This document shows positions 43,849-53,564 of a stretch of DNA of 64,000 nucleotides, piece by piece; positions within the stretch are counted from its first letter, which is position 1; every line of letters begins with the position of its first letter. The position numbers were made by a program, and so were the translations under genes. The notes beneath the pieces were generated by a model. It did no database searches. It worked only from the letters and a program-made list of their open reading frames with translations, and had not been told where the DNA came from. The stretch is from Methylomonas methanica (GTDB lineage: Bacteria; Pseudomonadota; Gammaproteobacteria; Methylococcales; Methylomonadaceae): positions 36,833 to 100,832 of the forward strand of contig NZ_LUUG01000139.1 in the NCBI RefSeq assembly GCF_001644035.1, read 5' to 3'.

Positions 43849-46170
43849 ATGAGCAAAAGTTTAGTCATTGTAGAGTCACCGGCAAAATGCAAAACCATAG
43901 AAAAGTATCTGGGTAAGGACTTCCAGGTTCTGGCCTCTTACGGTCACGTCCGCGATTTGATTCCCAAAGAGGGGGCGGTCGATCCAGAAAATGGTTTTGC
44001 GATGAAATATCAGGTGATTGATCGAAACCAGCGCCATCTGCAAGAGATCGGCAAAGCCATAAAAAACGTCGATACACTTTATCTAGCGACTGACCCTGAT
44101 CGCGAAGGTGAAGCGATTTCCTGGCATGTGTTCGAGCATCTCAAGGAAAAAAAGCTGTTAAAAAACAAGGAAGTGCTGCGTGTGGTGTTTCATGAGATCA
44201 CCAAAAAAGCCGTTACCGAAGCCATCGCTCATCCCACCGAGTTATCCAACAATCTAGTCAATGCGCAACAGGCGCGGCGCGCTCTGGATTATCTAGTCGG
44301 TTTCAATTTATCGCCGTTGCTGTGGAAGAAAATCCGTCGGGGCTTATCTGCCGGCCGCGTGCAAAGTCCGGCCTTGCGGATGATTGTCGAACGCGAGATG
44401 GAGATTGAGGCGTTCAAGACCCGTGAATACTGGTCGCATACCGCTGAAGCCAACGCGCAAGGGCTGCCGTTCAAAGCCAAGCTCACGTATTTCAATGGTG
44501 AAAAGCTGAATCAGTTCAGTTTTACCGATGAAGCGCAAGCCAGCCAAGTCAAACAAAGCTTGCTGGATGCTGCTGACGGCCAGTTGATTGTCGCCAAGCT
44601 GGAGAAGAAACAACGCAGTAAGAATCCTGCCCCCCCGTTTATCACTTCGACCTTGCAGCAGGAAGCAGCCCGGAAGCTGGGTTTTACTACCAAGCGCACG
44701 ATGATGGTCGCGCAGCAGTTGTACGAAGGCATCGATCTGGGCGGCGAAACCGTCGGTTTGATTTCGTATATGCGTACCGACTCTGTGAATCTGGCCGAAG
44801 AGGCGCTTGCCGATATTCGCGCGCTGATCGCCGAGAAGTATGGCGCTGACGATGTGCCTAAAGAACCGCGCCGGTTCAAGACCAAATCTAAAAACGCTCA
44901 GGAAGCTCACGAGGCGATACGGCCCACTTCGGTGCAGCGCTTGCCTGAGCAGGTGAAAAATAGGCTTAGTGCAGAGCAATTCAAGCTTTACGATTTGATC
45001 TGGAAGCGCACCGTCGCTTGCCAAATGATTCATGCCACGTTAAATCAGGTGGCTGTCGATCTGAATTGCGGCAGCGATAAAAACGTATTTCGCGCCACCG
45101 GTTCCACGGTGACCAATCCCGGCTTCATGAAGGTGTATCTGGAAGGCGTGGACGACAGCAAGGAAGCCGCTGACGATCAGGACAGCTTGTTGCCGCCGAT
45201 GGAAGAAGGGCGGCCGGTGGTGTTGAATGATATCGCCGCAACCCAGCATTTTACCGAGCCGCCACCGCGTTACAGCGAGGCTAGTCTGGTCAAAGCCTTG
45301 GAAGAACACGGCATCGGCCGGCCGTCTACCTACGCGACGATTATCTCGACCCTGCAAAATCGCGAATATGTGACGATCGACAACAAGCGGTTTTACCCGA
45401 CCGATGTCGGTCGCATCGTCAACAAATTCCTGACCGAACATTTCACGAAATACGTCGATTACAGTTTTACGGCCAATCTGGAAGACGATCTGGATGCAGT
45501 GTCGCGCGGTGAGAAGGATTGGATTCCGTTGATGAACGACTTTTGGCGGCCGTTCACGCAATTGATCAACGAGAAGGAAGAAAGTGTACAGCGTAAGGAC
45601 GTCACGCAGGAAAGTATCGACGAAAAATGTCCGGAATGCGGCAGTCCGCTGTCGATTCGTTTAGGGCGTAACGGTCGATTTATCGGTTGTACTAATTATC
45701 CGACCTGTTCCTACACTCGAAATCTGGGTGATGACAATGCCGGTGCGGCGTCCGCCGAACCGGAAGTGGTGGAAGGGCGAGTGTGTCCGAAGTGCGAGTC
45801 GACGCTGGTTATAAAGACTGGCAAGTATGGCAAGTTTGTCGGTTGCAGCGCCTATCCGAAATGCAAGCACATCGAGCCTTTGGAAAAACCAAGCGACACC
45901 GGCGTCGAATGTCCGCAATGTAAAAATGGCGCGATTCTGAAGCGCAAGGCGCGTAGCGGGAAGATTTTTTATTCCTGTTCGGAATATCCGAAATGCGATT
46001 ATGCCTTGTGGGATGCGCCGATCAAGGAAAGTTGCCCTGATTGTAATTGGCCGATTTTGACCTTGAAAACCACCAAACGCCGCGGGACCGAAAAAGTCTG
46101 TCCGCAGAAAGAGTGCAAATACGCAACGCCTTATGAGGGCGATCCGGACGACGTAAACGGACCGGCGTAA
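43849..46170 (+). CDS. topA: DNA topoisomerase I
   Basis: A 773-residue type IA enzyme relaxing negative supercoils. TOPRIM domain at the N-terminus (LVIVESPAKCKTIEKYLG; ATDPDREGEAISWH). The catalytic tyrosine is in GLISYMRTDSVNLAEE. The C-terminus carries four Cys4 zinc ribbons, starting CPECGSPLSIR, CPKCESTLVIK, CPQCKNGAILK and CPDCNWPILT. Full length for the family. It ends 4 bp before a convergent gene, with no visible terminator between. Confidence 0.97.
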   Translation: MSKSLVIVESPAKCKTIEKYLGKDFQVLASYGHVRDLIPKEGAVDPENGFAMKYQVIDRNQRHLQEIGKAIKNVDTLYLATDPDREGEAISWHVFEHLKEKKLLKNKEVLRVVFHEITKKAVTEAIAHPTELSNNLVNAQQARRALDYLVGFNLSPLLWKKIRRGLSAGRVQSPALRMIVEREMEIEAFKTREYWSHTAEANAQGLPFKAKLTYFNGEKLNQFSFTDEAQASQVKQSLLDAADGQLIVAKLEKKQRSKNPAPPFITSTLQQEAARKLGFTTKRTMMVAQQLYEGIDLGGETVGLISYMRTDSVNLAEEALADIRALIAEKYGADDVPKEPRRFKTKSKNAQEAHEAIRPTSVQRLPEQVKNRLSAEQFKLYDLIWKRTVACQMIHATLNQVAVDLNCGSDKNVFRATGSTVTNPGFMKVYLEGVDDSKEAADDQDSLLPPMEEGRPVVLNDIAATQHFTEPPPRYSEASLVKALEEHGIGRPSTYATIISTLQNREYVTIDNKRFYPTDVGRIVNKFLTEHFTKYVDYSFTANLEDDLDAVSRGEKDWIPLMNDFWRPFTQLINEKEESVQRKDVTQESIDEKCPECGSPLSIRLGRNGRFIGCTNYPTCSYTRNLGDDNAGAASAEPEVVEGRVCPKCESTLVIKTGKYGKFVGCSAYPKCKHIEPLEKPSDTGVECPQCKNGAILKRKARSGKIFYSCSEYPKCDYALWDAPIKESCPDCNWPILTLKTTKRRGTEKVCPQKECKYATPYEGDPDDVNGPA

Positions 46171-46174
46171 GTCT

Positions 46175-46633
46175 CTAATGTAGCGTTACTGTTTGGCCGA
46201 CTTTGATTGCGTGTTTGTCGATAAAGCCGGCGGGCAGTTCCAACATGTATCTGGCCGCCGTTTTGGAATCATAAATTCTGCAAGGATCTTTGGTGCAGGG
46301 TTGTAGATCCTTTAACAGAGCTACAATCCGACCGTCTCCAGATAAAAACACCACATCCAGCGCCAGCAAGGTATTTTTCATCCACAACGCGCGTTGCGTC
46401 TGGTCAGGATACACAAACAGCATGCCTTGGTCTTCTGCAAGCGTCTTATGAAACATCAAGCCGTGTTCACGCTCGCTTTCGTTAGAGGCAATAGCCGCGT
46501 AGACAATACGTTGCTGCTCTACAAACGTGATTGCGTGGCTGAACTCGGTGAACGTGTCCGCTGAAGCGTCCCTGCTATTCAGTGTTAGAAGCAAAGCGGT
46601 GCGGAAAATAGCGCGTAAAAGAACTGGGTGCAT
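46175..46633 (-). CDS. DUF192 family secreted protein
   Basis: A 152-residue protein with a hydrophobic N-terminus likely to be a signal sequence (LLRAIFRTALLLTLNSRDAS). The DUF192 core is present: EREHGLMFHKTLAEDQGMLF, ALWMKNTLLALDVVFL and the tail RYMLELPAGFIDKH. Function unknown. Convergent with topA with 4 bp between the stops. Confidence 0.85.
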   Translation of the reverse strand: MHPVLLRAIFRTALLLTLNSRDASADTFTEFSHAITFVEQQRIVYAAIASNESEREHGLMFHKTLAEDQGMLFVYPDQTQRALWMKNTLLALDVVFLSGDGRIVALLKDLQPCTKDPCRIYDSKTAARYMLELPAGFIDKHAIKVGQTVTLH

Positions 46634-46655
46634 GCGAGGCGTCGGGAATATATGG

Positions 46656-46684
46656 TTGTCTTTGAAGGTGTGGCTGATTATAAT
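46656..46684 (+). promoter_or_regulatory. Sigma-70 promoter of tRNA-Leu
   Basis: TTGTCT (-35) and TATAAT (-10) separated by 17 bp, ending 18 bp before the tRNA. The -10 is a perfect consensus. Confidence 0.72.
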
Positions 46685-46702
46685 GCCGCGTTCAATTATT
46701 TA

Positions 46703-46786
<84 letters not shown>

Positions 46787-46893
46787 TTTCTGCGTTATTC
46801 GTAACGATACGACCTTAAGTTCCCCAGATTTAAACATCGCCGGCAGGTCTCCCAAAATATAAAACCGTATCTTTAATTTTTTGAGGTAGTGCA

Positions 46894-48189
46894 ATGCAAG
46901 TTTCTGTCGAGAAGACATCAGAGTTAAGCCGAAAAATGACTGTTAGCATTCCTGATGCCGTGGTTCAGGAAAAAATGGAAACTCGCTTTAAAAAACTCGC
47001 TCGCGAAGTCAAAGTGGACGGTTTTCGTCCGGGTAAAGTGCCGGCGAGCATGGTGAAAAAGCTTTACGCCGATAAAGTTAGAAACGAAGTCACCGGTGAC
47101 TTGATTCAATCAACTTATTTCGAAGCGCTGCAACAACAGGATTTGAACCCCGCCGGTCATCCACATATCCACCCGACCGAGAAAACCGAAGGTTTTGAAT
47201 ACATCGCCGAGTTCGAGGTTTATCCCGAGATCGTTCTGGACGGCGTTAGCGACTTGAAAGTGGATCGTCCTTCCGCAGCTGTGGAGGAGGCCGATGTCGA
47301 TAATATGATCGAAAAACTGCGTCAGCAAAAGAAAACCTGGAACACTGTCGAGCGTCCGTCGCAGGATGCTGACCGAGTTACCATTCATTTCTCCGGTGTG
47401 GCAGATGGCGAGAATTTTACCGACGGTAAGGTCGAAAATTACCAGGTCGAAATCGGCGGCAAACAAATGATTCCCGGCTTTGAAGACGAACTGAAAGGCT
47501 TGGTTGCCGGTGCAAGCAAAACCTTTTCAGTGACATTCCCAGAGCAGTACAACAGCGAAAAATTAGCCGGCAAGGTCGCCGAGTTTGAGATCGAGTTGGT
47601 TAAGGTCGAAGAGCCGGTTTTACCTGTCGTCGATGCTGAATTTATCAAAGCTTACGGTGTTGAAGACGGCGATGCGGCCAGTTTCCGCAGCGATGTTCGG
47701 GCTAACATGGAAAGAGAACTGAACCAAGGTCTGAAAAACAAGTTAAAAAATGCGGTGATGGACGCCTTATACGAAAACATCGTGATAGCGATGCCTAACG
47801 CATTGATCGATCAAGAAATTCAAGCGTTGATGAAACCTTACGCCGAACGCGCGAAAAACATGCGTTTGAAACTGGAAGACCTGAATTTGCCAAGGGATGC
47901 TTTTGAAGGTCAGGCCAAGCGCCGAGTGGCCTTGGGCTTGATTCTGGGTGAAATCATTCAAAAAAATGACATCAAGGTCGATGCCGATAAAGTTCGTGCG
48001 GTAATTGATGACATGGCGAAGAGTTATGAGCGCCCTGAAGACGTTGTGAACTGGTATTATGCCGACAAGGCCCGTCTAAATGATGTGCAGCAGATGGTCT
48101 TAGAGGATCAAGCGGTTGCATGGATTGTCAGTCAGGCTAAAATCACCGACGTAACAGTTGGTTTTGATGATGTCATGGAAAAACAGTAA
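46894..48189 (+). CDS. tig: Trigger factor
   Basis: A 431-residue ribosome-bound chaperone and prolyl isomerase. The N-terminal ribosome-binding domain holds the signature GFRPGKVP. FKBP-type PPIase domain at about 160-245 (VTIHFSGVADGENF). C-terminal helical arms follow. It heads the tig-clpP-clpX-lon group, as in E. coli. Confidence 0.97.
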   Translation: MQVSVEKTSELSRKMTVSIPDAVVQEKMETRFKKLAREVKVDGFRPGKVPASMVKKLYADKVRNEVTGDLIQSTYFEALQQQDLNPAGHPHIHPTEKTEGFEYIAEFEVYPEIVLDGVSDLKVDRPSAAVEEADVDNMIEKLRQQKKTWNTVERPSQDADRVTIHFSGVADGENFTDGKVENYQVEIGGKQMIPGFEDELKGLVAGASKTFSVTFPEQYNSEKLAGKVAEFEIELVKVEEPVLPVVDAEFIKAYGVEDGDAASFRSDVRANMERELNQGLKNKLKNAVMDALYENIVIAMPNALIDQEIQALMKPYAERAKNMRLKLEDLNLPRDAFEGQAKRRVALGLILGEIIQKNDIKVDADKVRAVIDDMAKSYERPEDVVNWYYADKARLNDVQQMVLEDQAVAWIVSQAKITDVTVGFDDVMEKQ

Positions 48190-48205
48190 CGAATGAGGGC
48201 TAAAC

Positions 48206-48841
48206 GTGTTTAACCAAAATGTGATGAGCGAAATGATGGCGCCGCAAGCGGCCGGCGGTCTAGTGCCTATAGTGGTTGAACAAACAGCCCGTGGGGAAAG
48301 ATCGTTCGATATTTATTCCCGTTTGCTGAAAGAACGGGTAATTTTTCTAGTTGGCCAAGTGGAAGATTACTCGGCTAATCTGGTGGTAGCGCAATTGCTG
48401 TTCTTGGAATCTGAAAATCCGGATAAGGATATACATTTGTATATCAACTCTCCCGGCGGCTCGGTAACAGCAGGGATGTCGATTTATGACACCATGCAGT
48501 TTATCAAGCCGGATGTCAGCACCATGTGCATCGGGCAGGCCGCCAGTATGGGCGCCTTACTGTTGGCGGGTGGTGCTAACGGTAAGCGTTATTGCTTGCC
48601 ACACTCCAGGGTGATGATTCATCAACCTTTGGGAGGGTTTCAAGGCCAGGCATCGGATTTTGATATTCATGCTCGGGAGATTTTGGCTATTCGTGATCGA
48701 TTGAACAAAATCCTGGCTCATCATACCGGGCAACCGCTGGAAAAAATTCAGCAAGATACGGATAGAGATAACTTTCTGAGTTCTCAACAAGCGGTTGATT
48801 ACGGTTTGATCGACAAGGTATTGACTAGTCGGATTGCTTGA
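48206..48841 (+). CDS. clpP: ATP-dependent Clp protease proteolytic subunit
   Basis: A 211-residue serine protease that forms the ClpP tetradecamer. Catalytic Ser in [11 protein letters not shown], His in [12 protein letters not shown] and Asp in the TDRDNF region. Start is GTG at 48206 with GAGGG at good spacing; an ATG 18 bases further in is possible. It is preceded by tig with 16 bp spacing. Confidence 0.96.
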   Translation: MFNQNVMSEMMAPQAAGGLVPIVVEQTARGERSFDIYSRLLKERVIFLVGQVEDYSANLVVAQLLFLESENPDKDIHLYINSPGGSVTAGMSIYDTMQFIKPDVSTMCIGQAASMGALLLAGGANGKRYCLPHSRVMIHQPLGGFQGQASDFDIHAREILAIRDRLNKILAHHTGQPLEKIQQDTDRDNFLSSQQAVDYGLIDKVLTSRIA

Positions 48842-48944
48842 TAAGTGTCGCGTAGCTTCGTCAAGAGTGCGACGTGATTTGAATGTTGGTTTTTGATATA
48901 TTTCATCGCCATGACGAGGCAATGTATCACGGTGGAGTCTGTCT

Positions 48945-50222
48945 ATGAGTAGAGACAAGAAAGGTAAAGACGATGAAAAACTTCTTTACTGTTCTTTTTG
49001 CGGTAAAAGTCAAAATGAAGTCAGGAAACTGATTGCAGGTCCATCCGTTTATGTTTGTGACGAATGTGTGGAATTGTGCAACGACATTATCAGGGATGAG
49101 TTGCTGGAAGATGAAATGTCCGTGGCCGGCGGTGCGTTGCCTAAGCCGAAGGAAATCAAGCAAGAATTGGATGGTTATGTCATCGGTCAGGAAAATGCCA
49201 AAAAAATTCTTGCCGTGGCTGTTTACAACCATTACAAGCGCTTGCGCAGCAACAGCAAAAAGAACGAAGTCGAGCTGGCGAAAAGCAACATCTTGCTGAT
49301 CGGGCCTACCGGTTCCGGTAAAACCTTGTTAGCCGAAACCTTGGCCAGATTGCTGGATGTGCCTTTCACCATAGCAGACGCCACCACACTGACCGAGGCC
49401 GGTTATGTCGGTGAAGATGTTGAAAACATCATTTTGAAGATTCTGCAAAAATGCGATTACGATGTGGAAAAGGCGGAGACAGGGATCGTTTATATCGACG
49501 AAATCGATAAAATCTCCCGCAAATCCGATAATCCGTCCATCACTCGCGATGTGTCCGGAGAAGGCGTACAACAGGCATTGTTGAAGCTTATCGAAGGGAC
49601 TGTTGCTTCTGTCCCGCCGCAAGGCGGTCGCAAGCATCCGCAGCAAGATTTTTTGCAGGTTAATACTGCGAATATCTTGTTTATCGTCGGTGGCGCGTTT
49701 GCGGGCTTGGATAAGGTCATTAAACATCGCACCGAGAAGGGCGGCATCGGTTTTTCTGCCGAAGTTAAAACCAAAGACGACAAACGCAATGTCGGCGAGA
49801 TTTTTGCGGATGTACGTTCCGAGGATTTAATCAAATACGGTTTAATTCCGGAGTTTGTGGGTCGTCTGCCGGTTATCGCTACTCTGGACGAGTTGGATGA
49901 AGCCGCGTTGATTCAAATTCTGACGCAGCCTAAAAATGCCTTGATCAAGCAGTACAAGCATTTGTTTGAAATGGAAGGCGCGGAGCTGGAGTTTAGGGAT
50001 GACTCGTTAGCGGCGATTGCCCGCAAATCGATGGAACGAAAAACTGGCGCCAGAGGTTTGCGCACGATAGTCGAGAACGTGTTATTGGATACCATGTACG
50101 AGTTGCCTTCCAATGACAAAATATCGAAAGTGGTTATCGATGAGAACGTCATTTTGGGTAATTCGGAGCCCATTTTGGTTTACGAAGCGGAACAAAAGCT
50201 GGTAGCTTCGGACGCTTCCTAA
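48945..50222 (+). CDS. clpX: ATP-dependent Clp protease ATPase subunit
   Basis: A 425-residue AAA+ unfoldase for ClpP. N-terminal C4 zinc finger ([11 protein letters not shown] ... CDECV). Walker A GPTGSGKT, Walker B VYIDEIDK, and arginine finger region RTEKGGIGF follow. C-terminal domain complete. It is followed by a strong intrinsic terminator, so lon is transcribed separately. Confidence 0.97.
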   Translation: MSRDKKGKDDEKLLYCSFCGKSQNEVRKLIAGPSVYVCDECVELCNDIIRDELLEDEMSVAGGALPKPKEIKQELDGYVIGQENAKKILAVAVYNHYKRLRSNSKKNEVELAKSNILLIGPTGSGKTLLAETLARLLDVPFTIADATTLTEAGYVGEDVENIILKILQKCDYDVEKAETGIVYIDEIDKISRKSDNPSITRDVSGEGVQQALLKLIEGTVASVPPQGGRKHPQQDFLQVNTANILFIVGGAFAGLDKVIKHRTEKGGIGFSAEVKTKDDKRNVGEIFADVRSEDLIKYGLIPEFVGRLPVIATLDELDEAALIQILTQPKNALIKQYKHLFEMEGAELEFRDDSLAAIARKSMERKTGARGLRTIVENVLLDTMYELPSNDKISKVVIDENVILGNSEPILVYEAEQKLVASDAS

Positions 50223-50274
50223 GTATGGGGCTTTGAACTATCCTCGCGTTCTCGCGAAGAAATAATCAGATTGG

Positions 50275-50307
50275 AGGGGGCTTTTTCAGTAAAGCCCCCT
50301 TTTTTTT
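50275..50307 (+). terminator. clpX terminator
   Basis: Stem AGGGGGCTTT / AAAGCCCCCT with a 6-base loop, then a run of seven or more T residues, 52 bp after the clpX stop. Confidence 0.93.
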
Positions 50308-50324
50308 GCCTGAAATTAAAGATA

Positions 50325-50352
50325 CTTGTTTTCTGCGAGTTCATCCTCATAT
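50325..50352 (+). promoter_or_regulatory. Sigma-32-like heat-shock promoter of lon
   Basis: CTTGTT, a 14-bp spacer, then CCTCATAT matches the sigma-32 consensus (CTTGAA, 13-14 bp, CCCCATnT) with few mismatches. It is positioned 45 bp before the lon ATG. A 19-bp palindrome TCATCCTCATATAGGATGA (50341-50359) overlaps the -10. Confidence 0.65.
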
Positions 50353-50396
50353 AGGATGACATCTAATGTTTTGAGCTGCTCAAGGGAGCAAATGAA

Positions 50397-52814
50397 ATGA
50401 CCGAGTTAAAAAGCAAAGATGAATTAATTCCTGTCTTGCCGTTACGGGACGTGGTGGTCTATCCGCATATGGTGATTCCATTGTTTGTCGGTAGAGGCAT
50501 GTCGATCGACGCCCTTGATGCCGCCATAAAACAAGACAAGCAAGTATTGTTGATTGCCCAGAAACAGGCCGATGTCGATGAGCCGGGTTTTGATGACTTA
50601 TATAGGGTCGGTACCTTGGCCAACATTCTGCAATTATTGAAATTGCCGGACGGTACTGTGAAAGTGTTGGTAGAAGGTAGTCAGCGCTGCTCGGTGACAA
50701 AATATCAAGAAGTGGATAATTACTGCGCGGCCAGCGTGGTCGAGTTGAGCGACGAATTAAATATTTCCGAACAGGAAGCGGAAGTTTTGCAGCGTACGGC
50801 GATTAACTCGTTCGATCAGTATGTGAAATTGAATAATAAAATTCCGCCTGAAGTATTGAACTCCCTGGCTGGCATTGACGACCCAAGTCGCTTAGCCGAC
50901 ACCATGGCCGCACATATGGCCCTGAAGGTTGAAGAAAAACAGCTGATGCTGGAAATGGTCGATGTCGCCAAACGCCTGGAAAATTTGATGACCTTGATGG
51001 AAGGCGAAGTCGATATTCTGGAGATGGAAAAGAAAATTCGCGGCCGCGTTAAAAAGCAGATGGAAAAAAATCAGCGCGAATACTATTTGAATGAGCAAAT
51101 GAAGGCTATTCAAAAAGAGCTGGGCGAGATGGACGAAGCCAGTAACGAGATCGAAGAGCTGGAACGAAAAATTGCTGCTGCGGGTATGTCTGCCGAAGCC
51201 AAAACCAAGGCGACGGCCGAGCTGAATAAACTGAAAATGATGTCGCCGATGTCGGCGGAAGCGACAGTAGTGCGCAATTACATCGATTGGATGGTCAACG
51301 TGCCTTGGAAAAAGAAAACCAAGGTGCGGCACGATTTAAAAGTCGCGGAAGAGGTGTTGGAAGCCGAACATTACGGGCTGGATAAGGTAAAAGAGCGGAT
51401 ACTCGAATACCTTGCCGTACAACAGCGGGTCAAAGCGTTGAAAGGGCCTATTCTTTGCTTGGTCGGTCCTCCGGGGGTTGGTAAAACCTCTCTGGGCCAG
51501 TCGATTGCACGGGCTACCAATCGCAAGTACGTGCGGATGGCGTTAGGCGGGGTAAGAGACGAAGCGGAAATTCGCGGACATAGACGTACTTATATCGGCT
51601 CGATGCCCGGCAAAATCCTGCAAAATTTGTCGAAAATTAAAACTCGTAATCCGATGTTCTTACTGGACGAGATCGACAAAATGGCAGCGGATTTTCGCGG
51701 CGATCCGGCTTCGGCGCTGTTGGAAGTCCTCGATCCCGAGCAAAACCATACCTTCTCCGATCATTATCTGGAAGTGGATTTCGATTTGTCCGATGTAATG
51801 TTCGTAGCTACCGCGAATACGATGAATATCCCGCCTGCCTTGATGGACAGGATGGAGATTATCCGTTTGGCCGGTTATACCGAGGATGAAAAAATCAATA
51901 TTGCCATGCGCTTTTTGATTCCGAAGCAGGTCAAAAACAACGGTCTGGCGGAGTCGGAAATTTCTATCTCCGAAGCAGCGGTTAAGGATATTGTCAGGTA
52001 CTACACGCGGGAAGCTGGTGTGCGCGGACTGGAGCGGGAAATCTCGAAAATTTGCCGGAAAGTCGTGAAAGACCTGTTGTTGAAATCCCGGAAAAGTCGA
52101 ACCTCGGTTACCGAAAAAACGCTGGATAAGTATCTTGGTGTCCGACGGTTCAGCTATGGCATGGCCGAAGACAACGACCAAATTGGTCAAGTGACCGGTT
52201 TGGCATGGACTGAAGTCGGCGGTGAATTGCTGACGATCGAAACTGCGGTAATGCCGGGTAAGGGCAAGCAACTAGCCACCGGAAAACTCGGTGACGTGAT
52301 GAAAGAGTCGATTGAAGCGGCGGTCACGGTAGTCAGGAGCCGAGCCAATATCTTGGGTATCGACAGCGATGTGTTTCAGAAAAATGACATTCACATCCAT
52401 GTGCCGGAAGGCGCGACCCCTAAAGACGGGCCCAGTGCCGGTATTGGCATGTGTACCGCCATTATTTCCGCATTGACCAAAATTCCAGTGCGCGCGGATG
52501 TGGCCATGACCGGCGAGATCACGTTGCGCGGTGAGGTGCTGCCAATCGGCGGACTGAAAGAGAAGTTGTTGGCGGCGCATCGCGGGGGGATTGCGACCGT
52601 GGTGATTCCGGCGGAAAACGAAAAGGATCTCGCCGAGATTCCCGAAAATATCAAACGCAATTTGGCGATTAAGTGTGTCCGTTGGATAGATGAAGTGTTG
52701 GAGTTAGCTCTACAGCATATGCCCACCCCGATTGCAGTAATTCCGGTGACGGAAATAACTGAAACTGCCGCCACCAAGGCAGAGGTAAAAAAGCCGGGTG
52801 TTGTTGCACATTAA
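50397..52814 (+). CDS. lon: Lon protease
   Basis: An 805-residue ATP-dependent protease for misfolded and regulatory proteins. N-terminal LON substrate-binding domain (about 10-205). AAA+ domain with Walker A GPPGVGKT and Walker [12 protein letters not shown]-terminal protease with catalytic Ser in GPSAGIGMC and Lys in [17 protein letters not shown]. Full length. It is preceded by the heat-shock promoter at 50325-50352. Confidence 0.97.
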   Translation: MTELKSKDELIPVLPLRDVVVYPHMVIPLFVGRGMSIDALDAAIKQDKQVLLIAQKQADVDEPGFDDLYRVGTLANILQLLKLPDGTVKVLVEGSQRCSVTKYQEVDNYCAASVVELSDELNISEQEAEVLQRTAINSFDQYVKLNNKIPPEVLNSLAGIDDPSRLADTMAAHMALKVEEKQLMLEMVDVAKRLENLMTLMEGEVDILEMEKKIRGRVKKQMEKNQREYYLNEQMKAIQKELGEMDEASNEIEELERKIAAAGMSAEAKTKATAELNKLKMMSPMSAEATVVRNYIDWMVNVPWKKKTKVRHDLKVAEEVLEAEHYGLDKVKERILEYLAVQQRVKALKGPILCLVGPPGVGKTSLGQSIARATNRKYVRMALGGVRDEAEIRGHRRTYIGSMPGKILQNLSKIKTRNPMFLLDEIDKMAADFRGDPASALLEVLDPEQNHTFSDHYLEVDFDLSDVMFVATANTMNIPPALMDRMEIIRLAGYTEDEKINIAMRFLIPKQVKNNGLAESEISISEAAVKDIVRYYTREAGVRGLEREISKICRKVVKDLLLKSRKSRTSVTEKTLDKYLGVRRFSYGMAEDNDQIGQVTGLAWTEVGGELLTIETAVMPGKGKQLATGKLGDVMKESIEAAVTVVRSRANILGIDSDVFQKNDIHIHVPEGATPKDGPSAGIGMCTAIISALTKIPVRADVAMTGEITLRGEVLPIGGLKEKLLAAHRGGIATVVIPAENEKDLAEIPENIKRNLAIKCVRWIDEVLELALQHMPTPIAVIPVTEITETAATKAEVKKPGVVAH

Positions 52815-53021
52815 AAGTCGAGTCGAATCGGCGGAAACCATCAGGATCGTGGCTTCCGCCGACTTCAGTGCTTGACATCGCTTGCAGGCGATTGATATAA
52901 ATGTCGGCCTCTCGCACCAGGAGAGGCTGTAAATCGGGTTGGTGGAAAACCGGTTAGCGGGCAAATCCAAGCATTTGTTTGCTGAGCATAATTAATACAA
53001 CGACATCCTAAGGGGAAATAA

Positions 53022-53294
53022 ATGAATAAATCGGAACTTATCGATGCAATCGCCAGTGCGTCCCAGTTAACTAAAGCTGATGCAGGTCGTGCTTTAGATG
53101 GTTTTATCAAAGCAGTAGAAGATGCTTTGAAACAAGGCGATTCCGTTGCCTTGGTTGGCTTCGGCACATTCGATGTTAAAGAAAGAGCAGAGCGCAAAGG
53201 CCGCAATCCGCAAACCGGCGAAGAGATCACCATTAAAGCCGCGAAAATTCCTTCATTTAAAGCTGGCAAATCTTTAAAAGATGCTGTAAACTAG
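53022..53294 (+). CDS. hupB: DNA-binding protein HU
   Basis: A 90-residue nucleoid protein starting [20 protein letters not shown]. Its beta-arm [14 protein letters not shown] carries the DNA-intercalating proline. [15 protein letters not shown] is the family signature. The lon-hupB-ppiD order is as in E. coli, with two tRNA genes between. The tRNA-Val gene starts only 13 bp after the stop, so co-transcription is likely. Confidence 0.97.
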   Translation: MNKSELIDAIASASQLTKADAGRALDGFIKAVEDALKQGDSVALVGFGTFDVKERAERKGRNPQTGEEITIKAAKIPSFKAGKSLKDAVN

Positions 53295-53307
53295 CCGCTC
53301 TTTAGTC

Positions 53308-53383
53308 GGGTGCTTAGCTCAGCTGGGAGAGCATCGCCCTTACAAGGCGAGGGTCGGGGGTTCGAACCCCTCAGCACCCACCA
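53308..53383 (+). tRNA. tRNA-Val (anticodon UAC)
   Basis: Complete 76-nt cloverleaf, acceptor GGGTGCT / AGCACCC. Anticodon loop CTTACAA gives UAC. T arm has GGTTCGAACC, and CCA is encoded. It lies 13 bp downstream of hupB. Confidence 0.96.
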
Positions 53384-53389
53384 GACTTT

Positions 53390-53466
53390 GGAGCGGTAGT
53401 TCAGTTGGTTAGAATACCGGCCTGTCACGCCGGGGGTCGCGGGTTCGAGCCCCGTCCGCTCCGCCA
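53390..53466 (+). tRNA. tRNA-Asp (anticodon GUC)
   Basis: Complete 77-nt cloverleaf, acceptor GGAGCGG / CCGCTCC. Anticodon GUC lies within CCTGTCACG. T arm has GGTTCGAGCC, and CCA is encoded. It starts 6 bp after tRNA-Val. Confidence 0.96.
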
Positions 53467-53472
53467 AAACAG

Positions 53473-53506
53473 AAACCTCGGGCCGTATGGTCCGAGGTTT
53501 TTTTTT
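53473..53506 (+). terminator. hupB-tRNA terminator
   Basis: Stem AAACCTCGG / CCGAGGTTT followed by T residues to 53506. It lies 6 bp after tRNA-Asp and ends the hupB-tRNA-Val-tRNA-Asp transcript. Confidence 0.93.
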
Positions 53507-53564
53507 GCCTGTTAATTTTATGGCCTGAAGCGATCGGGTTTAATACTGTTTAAGGACAGCGTTT

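Noticed and set aside
44344..45033. Minus-strand frame (229 codons) opposite topA
   Set aside because: Shadow of topA; composition not protein-like and no start signals.
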